Origin: Bacillota bacterium
Lineage (GTDB): Bacteria > Bacillota > UBA994 > UBA5500
Assembly: GCA_023436245.1 (NCBI GenBank)
Contig: JAEZJZ010000017.1
Location: forward strand, 45,012-109,011
Direction of reading: 5' to 3'
DNA length: 64,000 bases
Position 1 is the stretch's first letter, and every line of letters begins with the position of its first letter. Made by a program: the position numbers and the translations under genes. This document shows positions 54,261 through 62,303 of this stretch, in pieces. The notes under the pieces are model-generated. The model had not been told where the DNA came from. It ran no database searches and saw only the letters and a program-made list of their open reading frames with translations.

Positions 54261-55580
54261 ATGAAGCACCTGTTGGGGCTGTCGGTCAGACGATTTGGCA
54301 CGGACCGCAAGTCACGTCTCGCTGCCGCTGTCATTACGGCGTTGGTGGTGACTGCATGGTTGCTCTATTGGGGTTACATGGAGTACATGGGAGCCTCCAT
54401 GTCTGGACGCGTCGCCAGTGCCGCCTTCCCGGCTGACTTCGCGATCGTGCTTCCTCCCGGCACTGATTATGCGATGAATAGCTACTATGCCGAAACCCTG
54501 CAGACGTATCAGGCGCTGGAAGCGGAGACCGCACTTGGGTTGCAGCCGGTAGCCGCCATCTACTACTCCAGCCCCGGTGCACCACTGCCCGACCCGGCCC
54601 CCGGCGAGATCTGGTTGCCTGATAGCCTGCGCGGCTGGGGAGAGATCGCCGCCGGCAGTCCCTTCACTCTGCGCTATCTGCAGGACATGCGCTATCGTGA
54701 AGTTTCAGGCACCGTCGCCGGCTACTATCCTAGTTATGATTACTATCCGGCGATTGTTGTGGACAGCTATTGGTTGACCGAACAGGGCATGAGGCTGGAG
54801 GCGGAGCAAGTTAGCCTCTACCAGCAGGCCGCCAACTTCGGTCGCTGGCCCGGGCACTTGCCGATGGGAGCGAAGTTGGTGACTGCCAGAACAACGGCCG
54901 AGCGCGCGCGGGAGATTGTGGCAGTGGCATTTTCCAGCGGCGGGGAGGGTGTCGGGCTGCTCTTTCTCTTCCTCGTCCTTGGTGTCGGTACTTTCAATCT
55001 GCTCAGCTTCATGGACGGCCGGCGCGAGTTGGCGTTGCTGAAGAGTATGGGGCTGCGTCCGGGAGAGATGGGCGGATTATTCGTGATCGAGAGCCTCCTG
55101 ACTGGATTGCTGGGAATCGGGGCAGGATTGATCACCGTTTCGGTTCTGGATGGTTGGACTATGCTACCCATCGAGGTGACCTGGCCCTTAATCGGTCGCA
55201 TGACCTTCCTCTGCTTTCTGGCGTTTGCGGCGGCAACAGCGGCGCCGTTCATTCTGGCCAAGAAGGGCAGCGTCAATGAGTTACTCTTCGGGCGGCCGAT
55301 TCCGTTGATACGGCGCACCGTCACGGATATTGCCCGTCGCTATCCCGCCCTGGAGCCGCTGTTGGCGGCCGGCTTCCAACTGGTGAAGCTGCCCTCGGCA
55401 GACGGCGATTTTCCCGGGATCTGCTTCCGGCGACTGGGGCAGACGGTCAAACAGGGCGAAACGGTGGCCTGGCAAGGCTCAGCCTGGGGCCTGAAGGAAC
55501 TGGAGTACCTGGCGCCATGCGACGGGGAGGTTGTACAGGCTGACCTGTCACAAGGGCTGCTGGTGATCAAGCCAATCTAG
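54261..55580 (+). CDS. ABC transporter permease with C-terminal barrel-sandwich-like domain (B2)
   Basis: A 439-residue paralogue of B1. The N-terminal helix (LAAAVITALVVTAWLLYW) is followed by an extracellular domain, helices near GLLFLFLVLGVGTFNLLSFMDGRRELALLKSMGLRPGE, ESLLTGLLGIGAGLITV and FLCFLAFAAATAAPFIL. The tail from ~residue 365 (DFPGICFRRLGQTVKQGETVAW, LEYLAPCDGEVVQADLSQGLLVI) matches the B1 tail: FPGIC, V(K)xGETVAW, YLAPC(N/D)G. No modifiable lysine is present in a lipoyl context. The ATG lies 4 nt after the ATPase stop. The cluster is followed by the OmpR-type regulator 63 nt later. Confidence 0.87.
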   Translation: MKHLLGLSVRRFGTDRKSRLAAAVITALVVTAWLLYWGYMEYMGASMSGRVASAAFPADFAIVLPPGTDYAMNSYYAETLQTYQALEAETALGLQPVAAIYYSSPGAPLPDPAPGEIWLPDSLRGWGEIAAGSPFTLRYLQDMRYREVSGTVAGYYPSYDYYPAIVVDSYWLTEQGMRLEAEQVSLYQQAANFGRWPGHLPMGAKLVTARTTAERAREIVAVAFSSGGEGVGLLFLFLVLGVGTFNLLSFMDGRRELALLKSMGLRPGEMGGLFVIESLLTGLLGIGAGLITVSVLDGWTMLPIEVTWPLIGRMTFLCFLAFAAATAAPFILAKKGSVNELLFGRPIPLIRRTVTDIARRYPALEPLLAAGFQLVKLPSADGDFPGICFRRLGQTVKQGETVAWQGSAWGLKELEYLAPCDGEVVQADLSQGLLVIKPI

Positions 55581-55643
55581 CCCCCGCCTTATCACCCTCG
55601 CCAAGCTGGGGAAATCAGGCTAAAATAGGGTGGGGTGATTGGC

Positions 55644-56351
55644 GTGTTTTCTGTGATGATTGTGGAAGATGACTCCAAAATAGCTAAGATCGTGTCTGAC
55701 GACCTGACTCGATACGGCTACCGAGCTCTGGTGACAGAGGACTTTGCGCGAGTCAAGTCCGAGTTCGTTCGTTTGCAGCCGGACGTGGTCTTGTTGGACA
55801 TCAATCTGCCACTATATGACGGCTTTTATTGGTGCAGGCAGATTCGCACCATCTCCACCGTACCGGTGATCTTCATCTCGGCCAGAGTGGGGGAAATGGA
55901 CCAGGTGCTGGCCATCGAGAACGGTGGCGACGACTATCTCACCAAACCGTTCAGTCTGGAGGTGTTGCGCGCCAAGCTGCACAGCGTGCTGCGCCGTGCC
56001 TACGGCGAATACGCCGCGCAGGGCGATCAGCAGGGCCTCTGGCAGGCGGGCGAGTTGGTGTTGGATGACAGCCGCAATCGAGTCAGTTGGCGAGAGCAGC
56101 AACTCGATCTAACACTCACTGAATATCGGCTGCTGCGCTGTTTAGCTCGCAACAGCGGCAGCATTGTCAATCGTGAAACCCTGCTGGAAGCGCTCTGGGA
56201 TGACATCAGTTTCGTTGACGATAATACACTTACCGTGAACGTGACCAGGGTGCGCAAGCGTTTGGAGGAACTGGGTTTGCAGGGTGCGATTGAGACAAAA
56301 CGCGGGCAGGGATACCTGTTGCGCCTGCCGTGCGACGGAGCCAGACCATGA
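55644..56351 (+). CDS. OmpR-type response regulator (BceR-like)
   Basis: A 235-residue regulator. Receiver domain: VEDDSKI, VVLLDINLPLYDGF with the phosphoacceptor, VIFISARVGEMDQV, and GGDDYLTKPF with the conserved lysine. The C-terminal winged helix has LTLTEYRLLRCLARNSG and DNTLTVNVTRVRKRLEELG. Regulators of this type sit beside Bce-type peptide-sensing transporters. The GTG at 55644 is chosen over the one at 55635 for spacing from the G-rich stretch; the difference is only three residues. The kinase overlaps by 4 nt. It lies between the FtsX-type cluster and the BceAB genes, either of which it may control. Confidence 0.9.
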   Translation: MFSVMIVEDDSKIAKIVSDDLTRYGYRALVTEDFARVKSEFVRLQPDVVLLDINLPLYDGFYWCRQIRTISTVPVIFISARVGEMDQVLAIENGGDDYLTKPFSLEVLRAKLHSVLRRAYGEYAAQGDQQGLWQAGELVLDDSRNRVSWREQQLDLTLTEYRLLRCLARNSGSIVNRETLLEALWDDISFVDDNTLTVNVTRVRKRLEELGLQGAIETKRGQGYLLRLPCDGARP

Positions 56352-57412
56352 CCGGGCAGAGCTTCTGGCGCGATCGCCGTCCGCTGTTGTTGCTCTTCTG
56401 CGGAGCGTTTGGCCTCTCGCTCTTGGTGGTTTGGCTTGCTTTGCTGGAAAAGGGCCTGGCGTTGCCCAAGAACACCTGGCTCTACGGGATATTGCTGGGG
56501 ACGCTGCTGCTCTTGGGCGGACTGTGGTATGACTGGCAGCGGCAACGCGCCTTCCTGTCGGAACTGCGCCTCCTGGAGTCGGAAGAAGGTCTGGAGGCTG
56601 TGGTGCAGGTCAGGTCAGCCGTCACCACAGAACAACAGACAGTGCAGCAGCTGTTGCACCATCTCTACCGACGCCATCAACGCGAGCTTGCCCACTATCG
56701 CCAGCAGCAAGAGCTGCAGTCGATGTTTCAGAATCGCTTTGTGCATCAGATGAAGACGCCGCTGGCCGTCCTAGACCTGTTGCTGCAGCAGGCCGAGAGT
56801 GGGACCATCTCGCAGACAGAGCTGCAACAGTCGTTGCGCGAGGAACGCGACAAGCTGGCTGCCGGGCTGGAACTGATGCTGCACAACGCCAGGCTGGGGC
56901 AGTTCACGCTTGATTTCGTGGTCAATCAGATCGACTTGGTGGATCTGGCACGACAGGTGGTGAACGACCAGAAGAGTTCGTTCATCCGCCTGGGTGTTTT
57001 CCCGCGCCTGGTGGCACCGGCGACCGCCCTGATTGAGACGGATGACAAGTGGCTGCGGTTTGCTCTGGGCCAAATCGTGGCCAATGCCATCAAGTACTCC
57101 CTGCCGGAGGCGGGCGAGCCGAGTCAGGTGACGCTGCTGGTGCGTGCGACCGAACATGGTTTCTTGCTGACAGTCAGTGACCAGGGGATCGGCATCCCCA
57201 GCCAAGACATTGACCGCATTTGGCAGCCGTTTTTCACCGGCCAGAACGGTCGCAAGTTTCCGCAAGCTACAGGCATGGGTCTCTATCTGGCCAAGACCGT
57301 GCTTGATCGCTTAGGGCACTCGGTGACGGTGCAGTCAGAGGTAGGGCGCGGGACTGACTTGACCGTCAACTTCGTCACCAAGTCCACCTTGCACCAAGAC
57401 ATCCACTCCTAG
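56348..57412 (+). CDS. Intramembrane-sensing histidine kinase (BceS-like)
   Basis: A 354-residue kinase with two N-terminal helices (LLLLFCGAFGLSLLVVWLALL and TWLYGILLGTLLLLGGLWY) joined by a very short extracellular loop. This is typical of the intramembrane-sensing kinases that read the state of a Bce transporter and do not bind ligand outside. The phosphoacceptor is in FVHQMKTPLAVLDLLL, and ATP-binding boxes are NAIKYSLPE, VSDQGIGIP, GMGLYLAKTV. The ATG overlaps the regulator stop (ATGA). A terminator follows before the bceAB-like genes. Confidence 0.9.
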   Translation: MTGQSFWRDRRPLLLLFCGAFGLSLLVVWLALLEKGLALPKNTWLYGILLGTLLLLGGLWYDWQRQRAFLSELRLLESEEGLEAVVQVRSAVTTEQQTVQQLLHHLYRRHQRELAHYRQQQELQSMFQNRFVHQMKTPLAVLDLLLQQAESGTISQTELQQSLREERDKLAAGLELMLHNARLGQFTLDFVVNQIDLVDLARQVVNDQKSSFIRLGVFPRLVAPATALIETDDKWLRFALGQIVANAIKYSLPEAGEPSQVTLLVRATEHGFLLTVSDQGIGIPSQDIDRIWQPFFTGQNGRKFPQATGMGLYLAKTVLDRLGHSVTVQSEVGRGTDLTVNFVTKSTLHQDIHS

Positions 57413-57420
57413 ATCTGTTT

Positions 57421-57452
57421 GCCAAGCTTGCAGGATTGTAAGCTTGGCTTTT
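57421..57452 (+). terminator. Terminator after the histidine kinase gene
   Basis: GCCAAGCTT (57421-57429) and AAGCTTGGC (57440-57448) with a 10-nt loop, then TTTTCGTTT. It separates the two-component pair from the BceAB-type genes, which then need their own promoter in 57453-57537. A TGGTTG/TATAGT pair spaced by 17 nt ending at 57500 is a weak candidate. Confidence 0.88.
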
Positions 57453-57537
57453 CGTTTGTAAGTTGGGACGATGGTTGCTGCTATCGCAAGTAGGTATAGT
57501 AGAACTCGAGATAGCTCTGAACTGGGAGGTATTTGTG

Positions 57538-58317
57538 ATGAATGTGCTTGCAGCCAAAGCGGTGAGCAAAATCTACGGTGGGCGTCTGGGCGTGCGTCAA
57601 CAGGCGCTGGACTCGATCGACTTGGTGGTACACGAGGGTGAATTCCTCGGGATCATGGGGCCAAGTGGCAGCGGGAAGACGACGCTGCTGAATGTTCTGG
57701 CCACGATTGACCAACCGACTTCCGGGTCGGTGGAGATTCGCGGCACCAACCCCATGAAACTGAAGGGCGATGCCCTGGCGCACTTTCGGCGCAGGGAACT
57801 GGGATTCATCTTTCAGGACTATAACCTGCTGGATACGCTGTCCATTCGGGATAACATCATCCTGCCGCTGGCTCTGGACAAAGTGCCGGTAGGGGAGATC
57901 GATCAGCGCCTGCAGTCCATCGCGGACACTTTTCATATCGCCGATATTCTGGAGAAGAGGCCGAGTCAGACCTCTGGTGGACAACAGCAGCGGGCGGCTG
58001 CCGCTCGGGCCCTGATCCATCGGCCGACGCTGATCCTAGCCGATGAACCAACCGGTAATCTGGACTCCAAGGCTGCCAAAGACTTAATGGAAGCGCTCTC
58101 TAAGCAGAATCTGGAACAGGGCGTGACAATCACCATGGTCACGCACGATCCGTTGGTGGCCAGCTACTGCCAGCGCATACTGTTCATCCGTGACGGGCGC
58201 ATCTACACGGAGATCCAGAAGGGCAGCAATCGCCAGGCTTTCTATCAGCAGATTCTGGATGCGCTATCGCTACTAGGGGGGAGCAGCAATGACTTTTCGC
58301 CAACTGGCCGTTCGTAA
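57538..58317 (+). CDS. BceA-like ABC transporter ATP-binding protein
   Basis: A 259-residue ATPase. Walker A GPSGSGKTTLLN, Q-loop region GFIFQDYNLLDTLSIRDNI, signature SGGQQQRAAAARAL, Walker B LILADEPTGNLDSKAAK, and H-loop VTHDP. The sequence is typical of BceA/VraF proteins that handle antimicrobial peptides together with a 10-TM permease. GGGAGGT (57524-57530) lies 7 nt before the ATG; a longer frame to 57463 is not supported. The C-terminal 29 nt overlap the permease gene. Confidence 0.93.
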   Translation: MNVLAAKAVSKIYGGRLGVRQQALDSIDLVVHEGEFLGIMGPSGSGKTTLLNVLATIDQPTSGSVEIRGTNPMKLKGDALAHFRRRELGFIFQDYNLLDTLSIRDNIILPLALDKVPVGEIDQRLQSIADTFHIADILEKRPSQTSGGQQQRAAAARALIHRPTLILADEPTGNLDSKAAKDLMEALSKQNLEQGVTITMVTHDPLVASYCQRILFIRDGRIYTEIQKGSNRQAFYQQILDALSLLGGSSNDFSPTGRS

Positions 58318-60205
58318 CATCAAGGGAAGCTGGCAGCGCTACACGGCCTACTTCCTGAGCTGCGTCTTGTCAGTCTTGATCTTCTACCTCTTCGCCAGCT
58401 TCATCGCCCACCCCGTGGTGATGAGCGGCCATATCGTCGGTGGGGGACGGGCAGGTGTGACGCAGGCACTCTACGCGGCAGAGGTGATCATCCTCATCTT
58501 TTCGTTTCTGTTCATCCTCTACTCCATGACTGCTTTCTTGCGCTCACGCAAGAAGGAGTTTGGTCTGCTGACGCTGATGGGGATGACCGCCGGACAGCTG
58601 CGCCGCATGCTCTTTGTGGAGAACGCAATCATCGCCGGGCTATCCATGCTGGGTGGACTCACCATCGGAATTCTGTTCTCCAAGCTGTTCTTCATGGCCA
58701 TGAGCGTGCTGCTGATGCTGGAGAATCCGATTCCCTTTGCAGTGCCTTTTTGGGCAGTGGTCGGCACGGTCTTGGTCTTCGCCGGCATGTTTGCCGCGCT
58801 CACGGTCACTTCCCTCTTGGGGGTGAGGCAGAGCAGCGTGGTTAAGCTGCTGAAGGCCCACCGGGATGCGCAAGCGCTGCCGCGCTACAACCCATTCCTG
58901 CTGCTGCTCGGCATCGGCCTGCTCTGCTCGGGTTACGCGCTGGCCTGGGTCACCGGCGGGAATACGTTCATCCGCAACATGTTCCCGATTCTGGGATTGG
59001 TGATCGCGGGAACCTATCTCTTGGTGGTGCATGGCGGAGTGGCCTGCTGTCGCTGGCTGCAAAGTCGGAAAGGTACGCTCTGGCAAGGAACCAATGTCGT
59101 CACCATCAATCGGGTAGTTTTCCGGCTGCGCAATAACGCTCGCATCATCTTCGTTATCACGATTCTGATTGCCGTTGTCTGTTCCGCACTAGGCGCTTTC
59201 AATACGGTGTTGCAGAACGCCCGTTCAGAGGCGCTTTCCATGCATCCCTACGCATTGTCTTTCATGGCGCCTGCGGACGCCGCTGATCCGGGAGGGTTAG
59301 GCGAACTGGTGAAACGTGTGCTGGAGGACACCGCGGGCCAGTCCGTGAGCAGCCTGGGGATCACTATGCTCTCCGGCACCCTGGTCAGTCCCGACCTGGA
59401 CATTGCCGTCTGGGTGATCCCGGAGTCAGCGTACCGCCAAGCGAGAACGAGCCTGCCGCAGCTGCCCGAGATGACGATCCCGTCGGGCAGCGGGGTGCTG
59501 CTCGATCCGTTCAACCTGAATGGCGGGGCCTATGACCCGACGAAGAACAGTGAGATCCGGATTGCGCAGAGCAGGTTGCAACTGCAGCAACTCCAGGTGG
59601 TGCGCCACGCGATCGTCTTCCCCTATATCATGGTGGCGGTACACGATCAGGACTGGCAGCAGCTGAGGCAGACTACCCCGGCGGGTTTGCAGATGGACTT
59701 CTTCGGATATGAGTACAAGGGATGGGAGAAACACTTCAAGATCAGCAGCACTCTGCAGAATGCAGTCGACCTCGGCCAGGTGCAGATGTTCCGAGCGAGA
59801 GTTGATGGCTACTCCAGCAATCGGCAGATTGGGGCGCTGACCATGTTCATCGGCGTGTTCGTCAGCCTGATCTTCTTCATCGCCTCGGCCAGCCTGCTCT
59901 ACTTCAAGCTGTTCACGGAGGCAGAGGACGACCGACAGCAGTTCAACGTGCTGCGCCAGATTGGACTCTCGGGGCGCGAACTGCGCCGCATCGTCAATCA
60001 GGAGTTGGGTGTACTCTTCTTCCTGCCCATCGTAATCGGGGCTGTGCACACGGCCTTCGCGCTGAAGACATTGTCCAATCTGCTCACCGACCGGATGGAC
60101 ATCGTGCTGGCCGGCAGCACTGTGGCCGTCACCTACATCGGACTGCAAGTCATCAGCTTCTTCTTGGTACGATTGTCCTACCTGAAGCAGATGATCAAAG
60201 CCTAG
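58289..60205 (+). CDS. BceB-like ABC transporter permease
   Basis: A 638-residue permease with the BceB layout: an N-terminal MTFRQLAVRNIKGSWQRYTAYFLSC, FtsX-type blocks (RSRKKEFGLLTLMGMTAGQLRRM, EDDRQQFNVLRQIGLSGRELRRI), about ten membrane helices, and a ~220-residue extracellular loop between the middle helices. These proteins confer resistance to peptide antibiotics such as bacitracin and signal to a partner kinase. The ATG at 58289 overlaps the ATPase gene, with GGGGGGA upstream. With the preceding two-component pair it forms a complete Bce-type resistance module. The target peptide is unknown. Confidence 0.92.
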   Translation: MTFRQLAVRNIKGSWQRYTAYFLSCVLSVLIFYLFASFIAHPVVMSGHIVGGGRAGVTQALYAAEVIILIFSFLFILYSMTAFLRSRKKEFGLLTLMGMTAGQLRRMLFVENAIIAGLSMLGGLTIGILFSKLFFMAMSVLLMLENPIPFAVPFWAVVGTVLVFAGMFAALTVTSLLGVRQSSVVKLLKAHRDAQALPRYNPFLLLLGIGLLCSGYALAWVTGGNTFIRNMFPILGLVIAGTYLLVVHGGVACCRWLQSRKGTLWQGTNVVTINRVVFRLRNNARIIFVITILIAVVCSALGAFNTVLQNARSEALSMHPYALSFMAPADAADPGGLGELVKRVLEDTAGQSVSSLGITMLSGTLVSPDLDIAVWVIPESAYRQARTSLPQLPEMTIPSGSGVLLDPFNLNGGAYDPTKNSEIRIAQSRLQLQQLQVVRHAIVFPYIMVAVHDQDWQQLRQTTPAGLQMDFFGYEYKGWEKHFKISSTLQNAVDLGQVQMFRARVDGYSSNRQIGALTMFIGVFVSLIFFIASASLLYFKLFTEAEDDRQQFNVLRQIGLSGRELRRIVNQELGVLFFLPIVIGAVHTAFALKTLSNLLTDRMDIVLAGSTVAVTYIGLQVISFFLVRLSYLKQMIKA

Positions 60206-60241
60206 TGGATCAGGCTGTCTCCTGCCCAAGCGGAAAGGAAG

Positions 60242-60382
60242 GTGGTCAACCTGCATCATCGAGAAGAGAGAGGGCCCCGACGCGCGTGGCGCAGGCGGCC
60301 GGGGGATCCTTCGCTGCTCATTGCCGCTTTGCTGCTGATTGTCTTGCTGGTGAGGGCCAGGCCCTCAGCTTGCCTTCGCTGA
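60242..60382 (+). CDS. Possible small single-helix membrane protein (46 aa)
   Basis: A GTG at 60242 follows GGAAAGGAA closely. The product has an arginine-rich N-terminal half (REERGPRRAWRRRPG) and one hydrophobic helix (LLIAALLLIVLLV), then a short tail. The layout resembles small membrane partners of Bce-type transporters such as VraH, and it lies 36 nt after the BceB-like gene. RBS spacing is only about 3 nt, so it may not be translated. Confidence 0.4.
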   Translation: MVNLHHREERGPRRAWRRRPGDPSLLIAALLLIVLLVRARPSACLR

Positions 60383-60407
60383 CCAAGGAGCGGCAACCCC
60401 CAAAAAT

Positions 60408-60447
60408 AGAGAGAGACTGACCGGCTCGAGCCGGTCAGTCTCTCTCT
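60408..60447. terminator. 40-nt perfect palindrome between the Bce-type and stalk genes
   Basis: A perfect inverted repeat with arms from AGAGAGAGACTGACC (starting 60408), centred on CTCGAG (60425-60430). A run of A at 60402-60406 gives a U-run to the minus-strand stalk gene. It likely ends both converging transcripts. Confidence 0.85.
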
Positions 60448-60498
60448 TGCTGACCAAGAGACCGACCCAGGCATCTGCCTAAGTCGGTCTGGCCATGC

Positions 60499-61986
60499 TT
60501 ATTCTGCTGTCACATCCACTGTGATCTTGCCGCTGCCGGGATCCCAGTTAACAATGGCTCCCAGACTTTCACTGACAAACCGCAGCGGAACCATCGTCCG
60601 GCCGTTGATGTTTGCCGGGGCAGTCAAGAGTGGCACCGTCACCCCATTAACTAGGGCGGTTCTGCTGCCCACAGTTACCTGCACAGTCTTGCTAGCCGTG
60701 CGGAAGATGACAGTCTGATCGCTGGCCCTCCAGTCCACCTGCGCGCCCATCAGATCTCCCAGCAGCCGGAGAGGCATCATGGTCGAGTTAGTCCTGAGGT
60801 CAAGGTAAGGAGCAACGTCGATGGTCAACGGGTGCGCGTTCACCGAAATCGCCTTCTTGCCTGCCTGGAATTCGGCTCGGCGTTGCTCTGGCAACTCAAA
60901 CTCCCAAGCTAGCACGTCCAGCATCTTGCCTTCGCTGTCCGCGTCAGCCGCACGTTGAAAGAGCACGAGCTGCAGGCTGTGTGTTCCGTAAGGCAGGGGA
61001 GCTGCGACGGCGGCATAGACCTGATTTTGCCCCAGGTCAACACCCAGAGTAAGGGGCTCGCCGTCCAGCGTGATTGCCGATGCAGCTAGATCAATCAGGC
61101 TTGCGTCCGGCACGGTGATGCGCCAGGTTGGCTGTTGCCTGAGGACTACCTGCTCTGCGGGATCCGTCTGCAGCCAATGGCGCAGCACAGTTCTCGTGAC
61201 TAGGGCAATATGCCCACTGGGACCTACTGTGTAGGCCTGCAGGGAGTTGAGCAGACCGGTGGACAGCAGCATCGTCTGGCTGACCGAACCGCTCTCGTCG
61301 GTGGCACGCGGCTCGTCCGATGTTCCGAAGTAGACCGGCAGGAAAGGTGCGGTTTCCACCGTGAACTCGACATGCCCCACGCTGGCGAAAACCTCAGTTC
61401 CGATGGCCGGCGAGGCTGCCGTGATTTGTGGAGGCAGGTCTGAATTTGCTTCCAGAGCTCCGGACACAGTCAGACTCACTGTGAGCGTCGGAATCGTGCC
61501 GTCAGTCATCACAGCCTCGGCGTTGACGCTCGGCATCGGCGCAAGCGAAAAGAGCAAGTCCCCGAGCGGCACTTCCGCCAGCGTTTCACTGAGGGAGTCG
61601 GTTTCCACAGTACCGCCAGAGAGTTCTGTGGGCGGCAGAGTGGGATCATCCTGCGGCTTGAGCAAAGCATAACGCAGCACCAAGCCGGGGCTGATCTCGC
61701 CGAGCTCAATCTGGTATTGCAGACTGCCCACTTCTGTCTGGTTGAGGTGCAGCATCACTGCTTGGCCGAGCTGCAGCCGCATGCCATTGAATCGATTCTC
61801 CACCGTCTGCCCAGAAGTAGTGGCCGGAACAGTCTCCTCATCCGCAGCGGAAAGCCTGCTGGCCACGGATGGGGACTGCAGCTTGGCTTCGATCTCCAGC
61901 GCGGCGAAAGCTACGCTCCCGTGCGGGATGAGCAAGATTGTCAGGGAACAGAGGATTAGCAAGGCCTGTAGTCGTCTAGAACGCAT
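60499..61986 (-). CDS. Secreted stalk-domain protein (copper amine oxidase N-terminal-like)
   Basis: A 495-residue exported protein. A signal peptide (LQALLILCSLTILLIPHG, ending AFAALEIE) precedes a beta-rich region of about 350 residues, with a possible Ig-like domain near PPQITAASPAIGTEVFAS. The last ~120 residues are a stalk domain, as at the end of the 28.4-kb giant protein: LRTNSTMMPLRLLGDLMGAQVDW and NGRTMVPLRFVSESLGAIVNWD. Such domains are common on Bacillota surface proteins and may bind peptidoglycan or other partners. GGGAGG lies before the ATG. It is the first gene of a minus-strand pair with unclear link to the PrcB-like gene upstream. Confidence 0.85.
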   Translation of the reverse strand: MRSRRLQALLILCSLTILLIPHGSVAFAALEIEAKLQSPSVASRLSAADEETVPATTSGQTVENRFNGMRLQLGQAVMLHLNQTEVGSLQYQIELGEISPGLVLRYALLKPQDDPTLPPTELSGGTVETDSLSETLAEVPLGDLLFSLAPMPSVNAEAVMTDGTIPTLTVSLTVSGALEANSDLPPQITAASPAIGTEVFASVGHVEFTVETAPFLPVYFGTSDEPRATDESGSVSQTMLLSTGLLNSLQAYTVGPSGHIALVTRTVLRHWLQTDPAEQVVLRQQPTWRITVPDASLIDLAASAITLDGEPLTLGVDLGQNQVYAAVAAPLPYGTHSLQLVLFQRAADADSEGKMLDVLAWEFELPEQRRAEFQAGKKAISVNAHPLTIDVAPYLDLRTNSTMMPLRLLGDLMGAQVDWRASDQTVIFRTASKTVQVTVGSRTALVNGVTVPLLTAPANINGRTMVPLRFVSESLGAIVNWDPGSGKITVDVTAE

Positions 61987-62084
61987 GTCGTTGCCTCCCT
62001 TAGCCGTGTCTTATAGTCCGTCAACCCCAAAAACTTGTCGTGCGGCGTCACGTCTCAATTCAATTGATTTCAGGAGATCTGTGA

Positions 62085-62303
62085 CCCTACATTCTGTAGT
62101 TTGAGACTTAACGCGCCACTAGCAGTACCTATTCGACACGCAGGGAAGTCTTCCTTCCGGTATCTGCTAGGGCGTGGGTCAGGTTAGGCTGCGAGCATGC
62201 TGTCAACTGTGACCTCTAGCATATGGTGTCAACCTTCAGTCAGTTGGTCTTGGGTATGCTTAGGCCCTGCATTCTACGGTTTGAGACCTGACGCTCCACT
62301 AGC
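62085..62303. repeat. Pair of 39-nt direct repeats exactly 180 nt apart
   Basis: Copies at 62085-62123 and 62265-62303 agree at 32 of 39 positions; shared blocks are CATTCT, GTTTGAGAC, ACGC and CCACTAGC. The second copy contains the stop codon of the minus-strand gene at 62299. The gap 61987-62298 (312 nt) holds no gene that I can support. Two copies only and a 141-nt interval argue against CRISPR. Confidence 0.8.

Noticed and set aside
62085..62303. Mini-CRISPR
   Set aside because: Only two degenerate copies, 141 nt apart, and one overlaps a stop codon.
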